Part shown: positions 12,089 through 20,715 of the stretch, piece by piece
Numbering within the stretch: the first letter of the stretch is position 1
Layout: each line of letters starts with the position of its first letter
Assembly: GCA_021234155.1 (NCBI GenBank)
Contig: JAJEKV010000079.1
Location: forward strand, 2,826,261 to 2,890,260
Direction: 5' to 3'
DNA from: Isoetes taiwanensis
Taxonomy: Eukaryota > Streptophyta > Lycopodiopsida > Isoetales > Isoetaceae
Length of the DNA: 64,000 nt
Program-made: the position numbers and the translations under genes
Notes under the pieces: model-generated
What the model saw: the letters and a program-made list of their open reading frames with translations, nothing else
Told to the model about the DNA's origin: nothing
The model's database searches: none

Positions 12089-12102
12089 CGATTTTACACC
12101 CC
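12089..12102. repeat. Right terminal inverted repeat of the DNA transposon
   Basis: CGATTTTACACCCC, followed by ATA (12103-12105). Confidence 0.85.
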
Positions 12103-12993
12103 ATAAATGGAGACATCTGCGATGACTCCTGCTTGGTACTGTTGTAGGCGAACTCTACTAAGTGGATGAAATCATCCCACTTAGATTGCTTGTTCCAAAC
12201 ATAGCTTCTTAACATATCTTCGATAATCCTGTTGGTTCGCTCCGTCTGCCCATCTATTTGCGGATGATATGCCGTGCTCATGGAAAGCTTCGTCTGGATG
12301 GTGGTAAATAGGTCCTGCCAAAAGACACTCATGAATTTGGAGTCCCTATCTAAAATTATCTCCCTCGGCATGCCGTGGAGTCTGAAAATCTCCTTAACAA
12401 ATAGAACGGCCGTGTCTAATGTTGTATCTGTTGTCCTGCACGGCACAAAGTGTGCCATCTTTGACAAGTTATCTACTACCACCATCAGGGCATCCTTGCC
12501 CCTTGCTGTTCTTGGGAGTCCTATAATAAAGTCCATGCTTATTACTTCCCACTTAGCGTTTGGCACAGGCAACGGCTCCAAGGCATCTGGAATTCGGAAC
12601 TGTTCCACCTTTGTTTGCTGGCATATCTGGCACTCACGGATGTACCTTGCTATCTGCTTCTTCATGCCGGGCCAGAAATAGCTGCTTCTAATCTTGAAGT
12701 ATGTCTTCATAAAACCCCGCATGGCCAGCTATGGGGCTATTGTGTGTATCATGGAGGATTAATTTCCTTACTTCCGAGGTTTCCGCAACACACAACTTTG
12801 TTTTTATGGTATAGGAGGTTTCCTTCCTTTTTAAATTCTTGAAGGCCTCCCTTTCTTTATCTGTTCTGGCCTCCTTACAGAGACTTGCCCAAACTTCTTT
12901 GAAGTCTGGATCTGTTGGCAAGGTTTCTTCGATCTTCTTACCATACTCACTTGTGAGCATTGAAATGGCGTTACAATGCGTCCTCGCCTTCAA
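12103..12993 (-). pseudogene. Integrase N-terminal and catalytic part of element 1, disrupted
   Basis: Minus strand. A leader linker ends in the HHCC-type zinc region (HDTHNSPIAGHAGF, then CQICQQTK). The DDE core follows, with MDFIIGLPR, LDRDSKFMSVFWQDLF and YHPQIDGQTERTNRIIED supplying the Asp, Asp and Glu. The frame stays open through SPFM and then runs into the DNA transposon at 12102, so the C-terminal part lies at 3697-4366. One frameshift lies between the zinc region (12688-12993) and the core (to 12722). Integrase joins the cDNA ends to host DNA; here it is inactivated by the insertion. Confidence 0.92.
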
Positions 12994-14375
12994 TGGCTTC
13001 CTAGAAAGCGATCCAGAACCACGCTGAGCTTGCCCTCGGCTTATAAGTTATCTCAAGTCATATTCTTCAAGGAATTCCATCCACCTCCTTTGTCTCAAAT
13101 TGAGGAGTGGTTGTGTAAATATGTATTGAAGGCTTTGATGATCCGTGATCTAGCTGGAATCTTCTTTCCAAATGATAGTGCCTCCAAATTCTTAAAGCTC
13201 TTACTATAGCCAAAGCTCCTCGATCATGCTTCCGGGTAGCCGCTCGCTTCATTCATCTTCTTTGAGTCATAGTCCACTACCCTTTCCTCTTGCATGAGGA
13301 CTGCGCCTGTTGCTATTCTGCTAGCGTCTGTCACCACAAGCTTGTCTTTGGCTGGATTCGGCAAGACCAAAATTGGTGCCGTCATCAATGCTTCCTTCAA
13401 TGTGTCAAATGCTTTTCTGGGCCTTGCTTTGCCAATGAGTTGCCCAATCCTTTATCTTTCCTGCTTTGGTGAGGTCCGTCAATGGCGCCGCTACCTTGGC
13501 AAAGTCCTTGACGAACCTTCTACAATATCCTGCTAGCCCGAGGAAGCTCCTCACTTCATGGGTGTTCTTCGGTGCGGGCCAATCAATCACTACTTCAATC
13601 TTCGCAGGGTCGGGGGAGATGTCTTCTGCTGTGATCACATGCCTTAAGTACTCGACTCTTTTCGTCCGCTGTCGCGAAGTGGCACTTGGATAGCTTCACA
13701 AAGAGTTGATGCCTCCTCAACTTCTCAAGTATCTTCCTCAAGTGTTGCGCATGTTCCTCCAAGGACTTGCTGTAAACTAGGATGTCGCCGAAGAATACTA
13801 TGATGAAAGCATCTAAGAATTCAATGGAAGACATCGCTCACAAGTCTCATGAAAGTTGCCGGGCATTGACAAGCCGAATGGCATCACCGCGGAACTCATA
13901 GTGGCCATATCTCCTTCAAAGCCGACTTGTGGATGTCTTCTTCTTTGATTCTTATCTCGATGATATCCCACCTCAAGTCTATCTTAGAAAAGACCTTCGC
14001 CCCGCAGAATGGTCCATGAGATCATCCGATCTAGGCAAGGCATACTTGTTCTTAATGGTGTGCTTATTTAATTGACGGTAGTCAATGCACATCCTAAGAC
14101 TTTCATCCTTCTTCTTCACAAAAGGATAGGCGCCCAAAAGGAGAGACACTAGGTCTTATGAACCCTAGGTCTAGCAATTCTTGCAGTTGCTTTTTCAATC
14201 TGGCCAACTCTTCGGTCCACATTCTATAAGGCACCTTGCTTGTTGGCTTAGTCCCCGGCTCAAGTGCTATTTCACACTCGACGACTCTATAAGGGGAAAG
14301 CTGCTTGATCTCATCAGGAAACAAGTCATGAAATTCCTTCACCAACTTTGCTATCAGCTTTGGAAGCTTGCTCAA
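12994..14375 (-). pseudogene. Reverse transcriptase and RNase H of element 1, broken
   Basis: Minus strand. RT opens with EFHDLFPDE and [13 protein letters not shown], continues with [15 protein letters not shown] (near 14090) and reaches the catalytic region as FFGDILVYSKS (near 13780). The canonical motif is F/Y-x-DD, so one Asp is missing as read. PAKIEVVIDWPAPKN and VRSFLGLAGYCRRF follow (13405-13638). RNase H is seen as [17 protein letters not shown], then [11 protein letters not shown]. At least four frame changes occur; 13850-14100 matches RT only in pieces. These breaks are of the kind that differ between duplicate copies elsewhere, so they may not all be real. Confidence 0.88.
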
Positions 14376-14990
14376 TGCTTTGGCCTCTTTCTCATCTTTT
14401 GTCTCTTACTCCCCGCTTGGAGTTTGAAGAGGTAGGCCACTTGCTCTTTCCTTATGCACTTAAGTAATTTCTTACTAGACATGCATTGCATAATTGGTGT
14501 GACTTCTTTACCTGCTATCTCAATGATCTTGCCTTCTGGCGTTGTTAAGGTCACCTTCCGTTTCTCACAATCAATGATGGCTCCTGCTGGTCCAAGATAC
14601 TCCATGCCTATTATCAAATCATATTTGCCGATGTTCATCACTTCAGCTCCCAATGCTACATTGATTCCAGGAAAGTCTACGTTGAAGTTTATTCTCTTCC
14701 CTGCTGTGTGCCTGGTTGCTCCACTAGCCAACACAACTGGCCTAGGCTTTGACTTCAACGGCTTCAGCTTCAACGTCTGTACCATTCTCGGTGAAGCAGT
14801 TATGGGTGCTCCCTGTATCTATCAAGACTATGAAAGATTTTACTTTGGCCTTCCCGGTTGTCGAGATAACTTGATACTGGCTTTCGGCGTTCTCAGTGTC
14901 AATGGCGGCAAAAATATGGCACTCACCCTGGATATAGTCCGGTTCATCGCCCTCGCTCAGGTCCGCGGGTGTCTCCCATCCCATCTCCGC
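14372..14990 (-). pseudogene. Retropepsin (aspartic protease) of element 1
   Basis: Minus strand, two overlapping frames. The first (14984-14742) contains the catalytic triad in FIVLIDTGSTHNCF. The second (14785-14372) carries the flap and C-terminal half, with NIGKYDLIIGMEYL. One frame change lies between them near 14780. The protease cleaves the Gag-Pol precursor in virus-like particles. The duplicate copy begins inside this gene at 47184. Confidence 0.88.
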
Positions 14991-14999
14991 TAATGCCGC

Positions 15000-16253
15000 T
15001 GCTTCATCATCAAGGGCGGTTGTTTGTCCTATGCCCCGGCTGGAAACACCTAAAGCATACCGCTTTTCTATGCACTCCCGCTTTTTCTCTTTGGGAATGG
15101 CCGCCTCAACGCTTTGGAATAGTTGGAACCCTCCTTGCTCTTTTGAAGGTCACCCTGCTTTATCCTACTTGCCGAGAGTTTGCATTGCCCCCGCTTCCCC
15201 GTAATTAGTGTTGTATCGAGGTCCGCTAGCCGGGGGGCTCGCCGATCTTGAGCTATAGCCTCCTCGCGGCCATTTCCCTTTATCCCGTAATATCGCGCCT
15301 TTGGTGCATGCTCTTGGGGTCCCGTGATCTTGCAAGCCGACCGCTTTGGATTTCGCTTCGACACCGCCCTAGGGTTTATTGTCTTACTAGCTTTGGATCT
15401 CTTCATTCAATCCTTCGATATAACCCCCTCATCAAGGCTGCCTCTCACTCAACTTTGACACATATAGCCTTAGTCTCATGAATTCCTCCGTACTTCTCTC
15501 GAATCGATGTTGCCCCCACAGCAACTCAGAAATCGGCCGTGATCATGTGACACTTATGTTCTCTTGGCACATAATGGCGCTTTGAATGCCTTAGCAAACT
15601 TCTTGAACCTCGCGAATCGCCCCTCGCCACCCATGTGCTTTGGCATATCCCTTCCACCAGATCCTAGCTGCTCCCCTTTAAGGTTAGCTGTTGCCACTGA
15701 CTTTGTCCTTGTCTTTCATGTCAGAGGCATTGCCATACTCTCTCATCTCGCCTAACCATGCTTCGCCTCCATTCCCCGACCTGCTATCCTCGAGAATTGC
15801 TCCAGTTTTCTTGCTTTCCATACATTGCCGAAGCGCTGAATCAACCTTTTTCCGATAGTCGATTGTGACCTGCCCTCGCCATGGTTTGATCCTCCCTTGG
15901 TCCTGGCCTCTCCTCCTCCCGCGCTTTTCCGATCCGGAGTCCGAAGTCCGGAAGCTAGAGTCGGAGGACCCCGAAGCTAGAGATCTTCTTTCTAGCTTTT
16001 TCTTCCTTTGTTGCAATGCTCGCCGGCCGGTGTTTCGCAATGGCACATTCCCGATATCGCCTCCATTGTCGCTTCTTGCCAAGAATGCCCTTATCTCATG
16101 AATGTCGACCTAACTGATAGCTCTTCCTCCGTGTTGCTACATCAAACTCTTGGTACGCAGGAGTTTCTTGGCTAGAAAAGCCTTGGTGGAGTACGCCTTG
16201 GTCATGTTGTCCTTGTTGTTCAACGCTTCTAGGTACTCAAGTCGCATACACAT
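15000..16253 (-). pseudogene. Gag of element 1 (capsid/nucleocapsid), frameshifted
   Basis: Starts at ATG 16253 on the minus strand (MCMRLEYLEALNNKDN), followed by a helical IHEIRAFLAR segment and an Arg/Ser-rich linker. The retrotransposon gag core comes next (GGEAWLGEMREYGNASDMKD, the counterpart of a better preserved copy at 48205-48495 with AARIWWKGYAKAHG). A degenerate zinc knuckle lies near 15040 (CFRCF in the duplicate). Several frame changes. It forms the particle that packages element RNA. Confidence 0.82.
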
Positions 16254-16432
16254 TAGATTATACCGATGATTAGTTCATTGTTTTGTCATTGCATTGGTTG
16301 TTTGATGATATAATTGTGGGGACAAAATATATCAAGAGAACATAATTGAGGTTATCATTTACATTCATGAATATAATAATACTTATACATTCAAGGAGTT
16401 AGTCATAGAAATTGAAAATATTTTTAATTCTA
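16254..16432 (-). other. Spacer between ORF-b and gag
   Basis: AT-rich, almost identical in the duplicate copy (48867-49060), no ORF. Confidence 0.5.
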
Positions 16433-17860
16433 TTATTGGAATTTCTTCAAATAATCGGGGTTGTCCTCCAAATTTTTTTTGACTTGGGCTGTGCCGATTG
16501 TTCGCCCTAGGTTCCTGAGGATATTTGTGGCCGTGCCTCCTTGAAGTGCGGTCACCAAGTCTTCCATCCTCCTTTCTGATGTATAGGCTACAGTCACTGC
16601 CAATCTGCCCTGCCGTCTATAGGGGATTACAAAGTCGAAGATGCTCAATGCTATTGTTCTCTTGAAGAGGATGACATGGTCGATGTTTGGGGCCATACGA
16701 GCATGACTTCCGAATCCTGAGAGAGCGATGAGCATGAAGACTCCTTCTTCACCCCGTGGGCTGAATTGGCGGTGTATAACCGCTATCCTTCCATCTATGA
16801 GTAAAGGGAGGTAGAACCTAAGGGCTTTGTCATGCCCTGTCTCTTCGCCTGATGTGAAGGCTGCTCTGTGTCTTCCGGAGTACTCATCAACCGGTATTTC
16901 CACCATCTCTTTGTAGTCACGGTACATGGAATGTGTCAGGTTGATGCTTCTTTCAGCTAATGCTGGTGCCGATGCCGATGTGCTAGGTAGGAGTGCGACG
17001 CTGATTTTCCTTTGATTCCCATGCGCCCTCGAATTGCCAAGAACTCTTCCGAGGGCAACTTCGCCAGCCATCATCCGCCCGATGCCGTGTAGGTTTCAAT
17101 ATCCGCCGATAACCGGCCCCAGATATGTTCTCGCTTCCCTTATGCCGATGGGAAAGTCATGAGTTTCTCTCGTCGATGAAGGCATCGAGATCGTGGTCTT
17201 GGCCGAGGAGATGCGCAGGTTCATCTACCTTGTAGCCCCTATCTCGCACTCGGGAAGTTCTTGATATCATGGAGGCTTAAGTATGTCTCTCCTTGTATAA
17301 TCACCGGGTCAAGCTTGTAATTCCTTGCCCAAGTGGTGGGGCCGTTTCTTGTGACTCGAGCCCTTCTTCGAAGCTTTAGAGCCGCCGCTCGCTTTGTCGC
17401 TTTTCTTGTACTAGGTCGATGTCCCCGTGGTCCGAAGTCAGGGCCCTTCCTTTTCTTCTTCCTCTGGCCTCCTCATGCAACGCCAGATCCGCTTCTTCTT
17501 TCGCACGCCATGGCCATTGGTCAGAGGTTGGCGTAAATGGACATGTAATTAGGTAAGTGACTAGCCTTGTTTTCTAGGTATTTATCTATGTTGGGCATGT
17601 CTTGCAGTGCTACCTTGAGGGCCATGCTTGGTGCAAAAATATCCCATGCAAGGTGGGAGCTCTACTAGAGAAGGTCCCGATCTTGGCATGGAACTCGCAC
17701 ATAATGTCTTGGTAGAAAGGGTGGCATTGATGGTGGCCTCCACATCAACCTCCTTCCCGAAGACGGGCGAAGACCGGAGTTGATGTCGGCCCCCCGCCAC
17801 ATGAGTCGTGGTGGCGTTGTACCATTGCCTAAATGCTGGTTGTCATGGTCTATGAGCAAC
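16433..17860 (-). pseudogene. ORF-b of element 1: unknown pre-gag protein
   Basis: Minus strand; reads about 450-480 residues if frame changes are allowed. Combining this copy with the duplicate (49060-50568), the order is as follows. An N-terminal region has ELPPC.GYF and MALKVALQDMPNIDKYLE. An acidic Glu tract with DSDTEDIDLVQER follows. A middle region has YLSLHDIKNFPECRDRGYK and ISIREARTYTG, then a Ser/Thr/Pro linker (TLPSTSASAP). The well-kept C-terminal domain (16433-17074 here) has LRFYLPLLIDGRIAVIHRQF, GVFMLIALSGFGSHA and VILFKRTIALSIFDFVIPYR. The C-terminal part looks like a beta-rich globular fold. I recognise no family. It sits between the H3-like ORF and gag, and three palindromic modules lie ahead of it. 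Confidence 0.7.
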
Positions 17861-18137
17861 CGGGGATATCAAACAGATGGGAAGCTTTACTGGGCCTGGA
17901 AAATCGGCTTGGAGTGAGGAGCAAAGGTGTAGGATGCAAATGAGGTTTGTGGTCTACTTATAGGCAAAACCCTAATTTTGGGGAATTTTTGGGTTTGGGA
18001 AAAACCTATGATTCTAAGGTATTACTATGCAAAAGACAAAGTTAGTCATGCTAAGGAGTGCATCCTAAGGGTCATATTGCAACAAATTCCATCTAATTTG
18101 GTGAAAGTTAGGCCAAGCTAGGACAATTTAAGTGTGA

Positions 18138-18211
18138 CCACTCACACAGTGCGTGAGGAGCACTTTTGAGCATGGGCAAAAGTGGTCTCAAGCATTCTGC
18201 GGAGGGGTGGG
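18138..18211. repeat. Palindromic leader module, copy 1
   Basis: CCACTCACACAGTGCG, then GAGCACTTTTGAGCATGG and CAAAAGTGGTCT, ending GAGGGGTGGGGCC. The inner arms CACTTTTGA/TCAAAAGTG can pair, and the outer CTCACACAGTG pairs with the distal part in better copies. Confidence 0.8.
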
Positions 18212-18340
18212 GCCTTGTTTGGGTCAAAGATGATGCCAAACATGCAAACTAATGATAGAATCTCAGATATCTCGCCGAGATAGGTGGGATTGTGTCCTTA
18301 CTTGCTTCATTTGGACAAGTTTTGGCCTAGATCAAGAAAG

Positions 18341-18417
18341 CCAACTGACACACACAAAGGGGAGCACTTTTGAGCCCTGGTCAAAAGTGGTCCGGGACTC
18401 GTGGAGGGGGTGGGGCT
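18341..18417. repeat. Palindromic leader module, copy 2 (degraded outer arm)
   Basis: The inner arms GCACTTTTGA and TCAAAAGTGG are kept; the left outer arm reads CCAACTGACACACACAAAGG. Confidence 0.75.
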
Positions 18418-18543
18418 CCATTTGAGTTTGGGTTGGCCAATTTCTACAATCTAAGGGTCAAATCCTACTAAACAAAGTGAGCTGAGTCGAATGGTGTCCT
18501 TACTTTCTGCATTTGGACAAGTTTTGGCATAGATCAGTGCTCG

Positions 18544-18620
18544 ACCACTCACACAGTGCGCGGGGAGCATTTTTGAGCCTGGTCATAAGTGGTCTGGGCG
18601 CATTATGTGAGGGGTGGGGC
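18544..18620. repeat. Palindromic leader module, copy 3
   Basis: CCACTCACACAGTGCGCGGG through GGTCTGGGCGCATTATGTG; the inner arm is weakened (ATTTTTGA / TCATAAGTG). Confidence 0.78.
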
Positions 18621-18756
18621 CAAAAACACTGAGTTTTGCTCCAAATTTATTAATTTCAAGTGCAGAACTTAGTAATACACCCTACTTAAACATGATTTAA
18701 CACATTAATTCATCAAAATTATAAATTTGTATTTACAAAAATTATTTACAACGGAC

Positions 18757-20048
18757 TTAATAGTATTCCTTCTTTATGTATTTAGCTAGCTTCATGTCCT
18801 TGGGCATGCGTGTCACCCTTTTGGCATGGATTGCACATGCTATCGAGTCTTCAAAATGTTGTACTACGTGTTGCTCTACGCCTTCCCCGAGCGCTTAGTA
18901 ACATGTCGTCCGCGGACTCGCTTTGATGTTGTCAAATTCTTGCAAAATTTCCCATGTCAGCTTTTATGTAAAGAAGCTCGGGGGATGAGCAAGCCATAGC
19001 TCCTCCGAAATGTCTAACCTCCCCGAAAGCAGCTCGAAAATGTGAGTCGCCCTTTCTTCTAATCGGCTTCCTGAGGCGCTCTGGTTTTTCCGGGCAGCTT
19101 CAAAGGTGTCCTTCTTCGCCGGGCCGGCCCTCCCTCCACATAGGCTACCCCTGCGGTTCTTCGTGAATACTTTGAGTATGCCTCGTGACATTTTCATGTA
19201 ATCGGGTGTACTCCTTGACCTTCTTCCCTCGCACTCAAGATCCTGCTTGAGTACATATGATCTTCGCGCCTTTGGCTTCTTATTGTTGTCATTGCTCCAG
19301 ATTAAGCTTGATTGAAGGCCACCTAGGGTGCGGGGTACCTTCCGCCACCTGCTCCTCCTCTTCATTAGCTGGCACTCGCCCTACGTTGAGGGTCCGGAGC
19401 CTTCCGGCTGGTGGGGGACCTTATTCCTTCATCGACTCGGTGTCCGGATGAGGAATGCCGACTCATCGGGCTCTTGCTCGAGATAGCGCTAGGCGAAGTC
19501 GTCTTCAATTTCAGCTTACCGTTGTCTTTTCGGTAGCGGGGCTTTTCAGCAATGCCTTTCTTCTGTAGCTCTTCCTTGACTTTCTCCTCTCCTCCTTCTT
19601 ACGCCTCCTCTCTCCTTTCTTTTTCGACCTCATACCAGTGGCTCCTCCCTCGCTCTTCTTTGCCAGCCTTCTCGTGCTCTCAGCTTTCTTTCTTCTCCTT
19701 CTTGTCTAAAAAGTTCTTGAAGAGCTCCTCCTTAGCTCCTCTGCGGCTTCCTCCCTCCTCATGGTTAGGCTCGCTCGGGTGCTCGGCCCCGCCGGCCCCT
19801 AGCTGCTCCCGGTCCCCGATTTGTTTTATCCTCTCCTCCCCGACGCCCATGGCCCGCCTCCCGGGCGCCTAGCTAGGTTGGTTTGGGCACCTGCCCCCGC
19901 CTCGGGCTCGCCCCCCCGAGCGGACGGCCTTCTGGGCTGCCTGGGCTTTTGGGGGGTGTGACCAGGGGGCACTACAATCCGGGCGGTTTGTTTGGTGCGG
20001 GCCATGCCTTGGTTTAAAGCAATCTGAGCTCGGGCACCTAAAAATCAT
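18757..20048 (-). pseudogene. ORF-a of element 1: K/E/R-rich protein with C-terminal histone H3 fold
   Basis: Minus strand, from the first in-frame ATG at 20048 (MIFRCPSSDCFKPRHGP) to the stop at 18757-18759. A central K/E/R-rich coiled coil, clearest in the duplicate (KEERRKRKKEERRQKKEERR), is followed by an acidic Ser-rich part and then an H3 core. 18757-18876 is open for 39 codons, including [20 protein letters not shown] and [11 protein letters not shown]. This matches canonical H3 residues 97-131, with [16 protein letters not shown] and LA..I conserved. 18925-18960 reads LTWEILQEFDNI, the H3 alpha-1 equivalent. The duplicate supplies an unbroken alpha-N to alpha-1 stretch (51548-51649). 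Breaks between these blocks fall at sites that differ between copies. It lies directly after the leader, the first ORF of the element. It would act in the nucleus if deposited in nucleosomes; that is inference. Confidence 0.88.
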
Positions 20049-20222
20049 CTTCGGGGACGAGCTGTTCTTTGAAGGCGCTGAGGACAAATGAGGAACCCTA
20101 AATTTCTATTTATAGGTTGGGATAATTTAGGGTTTGGACCTGCATTTCCACATTAGGCCAATCTAGAAGGTATTAGTGTAGATATGAGGAGCACATTAGG
20201 TTTATTTAGCCAAAAATTATCC

Positions 20223-20297
20223 ACCACTCACACAGTGCGCGGGGAGCACTTTTGAGCATGGTCAAAAGTGGTCTGGACGCACTCTGTGAGGGGTCAC
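20223..20297. repeat. Palindromic leader module, copy 4 (best preserved)
   Basis: Outer arms CTCACACAGTGCG and CGCACTCTGTGAG, inner arms CACTTTTGA and TCAAAAGTG around a GCATGG loop; a long two-stem hairpin is predicted. Confidence 0.85.
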
Positions 20298-20427
20298 CTC
20301 TTTTTGGGTCCAATTTTCAATTTACAAGGGTTTTCTTAGTGTTTTAACATGCCTAGAATCTAAGTAATAAGCTGAACTGCACCGTTAGATTAGCTAAATT
20401 ATGCATCTAACTAGGTCAACATGGGTC

Positions 20428-20503
20428 CACCACTCACACAGTGCGCGGGGAGCAATTCTGAGCATGGTCAAAATTGGTCTGGGCGCACTCTATGAGGGGT
20501 CAC
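20428..20503. repeat. Palindromic leader module, copy 5
   Basis: The same module with inner arms changed in a compensating way: CAATTCTGA pairs imperfectly with TCAAAATTG, and the outer arms are kept (CTCACACAGTGCG / CGCACTCTATGAG). Confidence 0.82.
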
Positions 20504-20702
20504 CTATTTTTGAACAATTTAGGTTGGGTTCTTGCTAAAACTTATTACTAACTTAGCATTAACCTATTTACTACACTAGAAATTGGAAAAAAATTTCCAA
20601 TTTTCGAGGTTCCTGCTTGGGTGGCTATTTCCCAAGACTTGAGTCTACTGTTAGTCCTATGGGAAACATGGTCAGTGCTTGATCTTGGTCTACCAAGGTC
20701 AT

Positions 20703-20714
20703 GCTCTGATACCA
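20703..20714 (-). promoter_or_regulatory. Primer binding site, initiator tRNA-Met
   Basis: Minus strand TGGTATCAGAGC, one nucleotide from the 5' LTR. This is the standard plant PBS complementary to the 3' end of initiator tRNA-Met and fixes the element orientation. Confidence 0.95.
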
Positions 20715-20715
20715 C

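Larger units (their letters stand above)
4370..12102. mobile_element. 7.7 kb TIR DNA transposon nested in the integrase of element 1
   Basis: The termini are inverted repeats GGGTGCAAAATCGG (4370-4383) and the complement of GGGGTGTAAAATCGC (right end 12102). ATA flanks both sides (4367-4369 and 12103-12105). Removing the insert and one ATA restores the integrase-to-chromodomain sequence seen uninterrupted at 59640-59700. It carries a decayed transposase on the plus strand (about 4780-7427), an acidic spliced gene (7922-8482) and, on the minus strand, an FCP1-like phosphatase gene and a further ORF. The superfamily is not certain: a 3-bp duplication fits several classes, and the transposase motifs (SDG..SQFK, HGKG.HDGAG) belong to a widespread eukaryotic family I cannot name with confidence. 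Confidence 0.88.
17861..18756 (-). other. Spacer between ORF-a and ORF-b with three palindromic modules
   Basis: No ORF. It contains three copies of the ~75 bp hairpin module listed separately, plus AT-rich sequence. The same arrangement is present at 50570-51387. Confidence 0.7.
20049..20702 (-). other. Element 1 leader with two palindromic modules
   Basis: Between the PBS and ORF-a. No ORF, AT-rich, with the two palindromic modules listed separately. Confidence 0.7.

Noticed and set aside
16433-17074. Viral movement-protein-like or endogenous caulimovirid origin for ORF-b
   Set aside because: No 30K-family motif can be pointed to, and the element has LTRs, an integrase and a chromodomain, so an endogenous pararetrovirus does not fit.
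18757-19118. Host histone H3 gene inserted by chance into the element
   Set aside because: The element 1 domain is strongly diverged, in the element's coding direction, fused to the upstream ORF, and matched by a different H3-like ORF at the same place in element 2. Chance insertion would need to happen twice.
18138-20503. CRISPR-like array
   Set aside because: Repeats are long, few, irregularly spaced, palindromic and inside a plant retroelement leader.
20703-20714. tRNA gene at the LTR edge
   Set aside because: Only the 12-nt tRNA-complementary PBS is present; no tRNA gene was found in the window.
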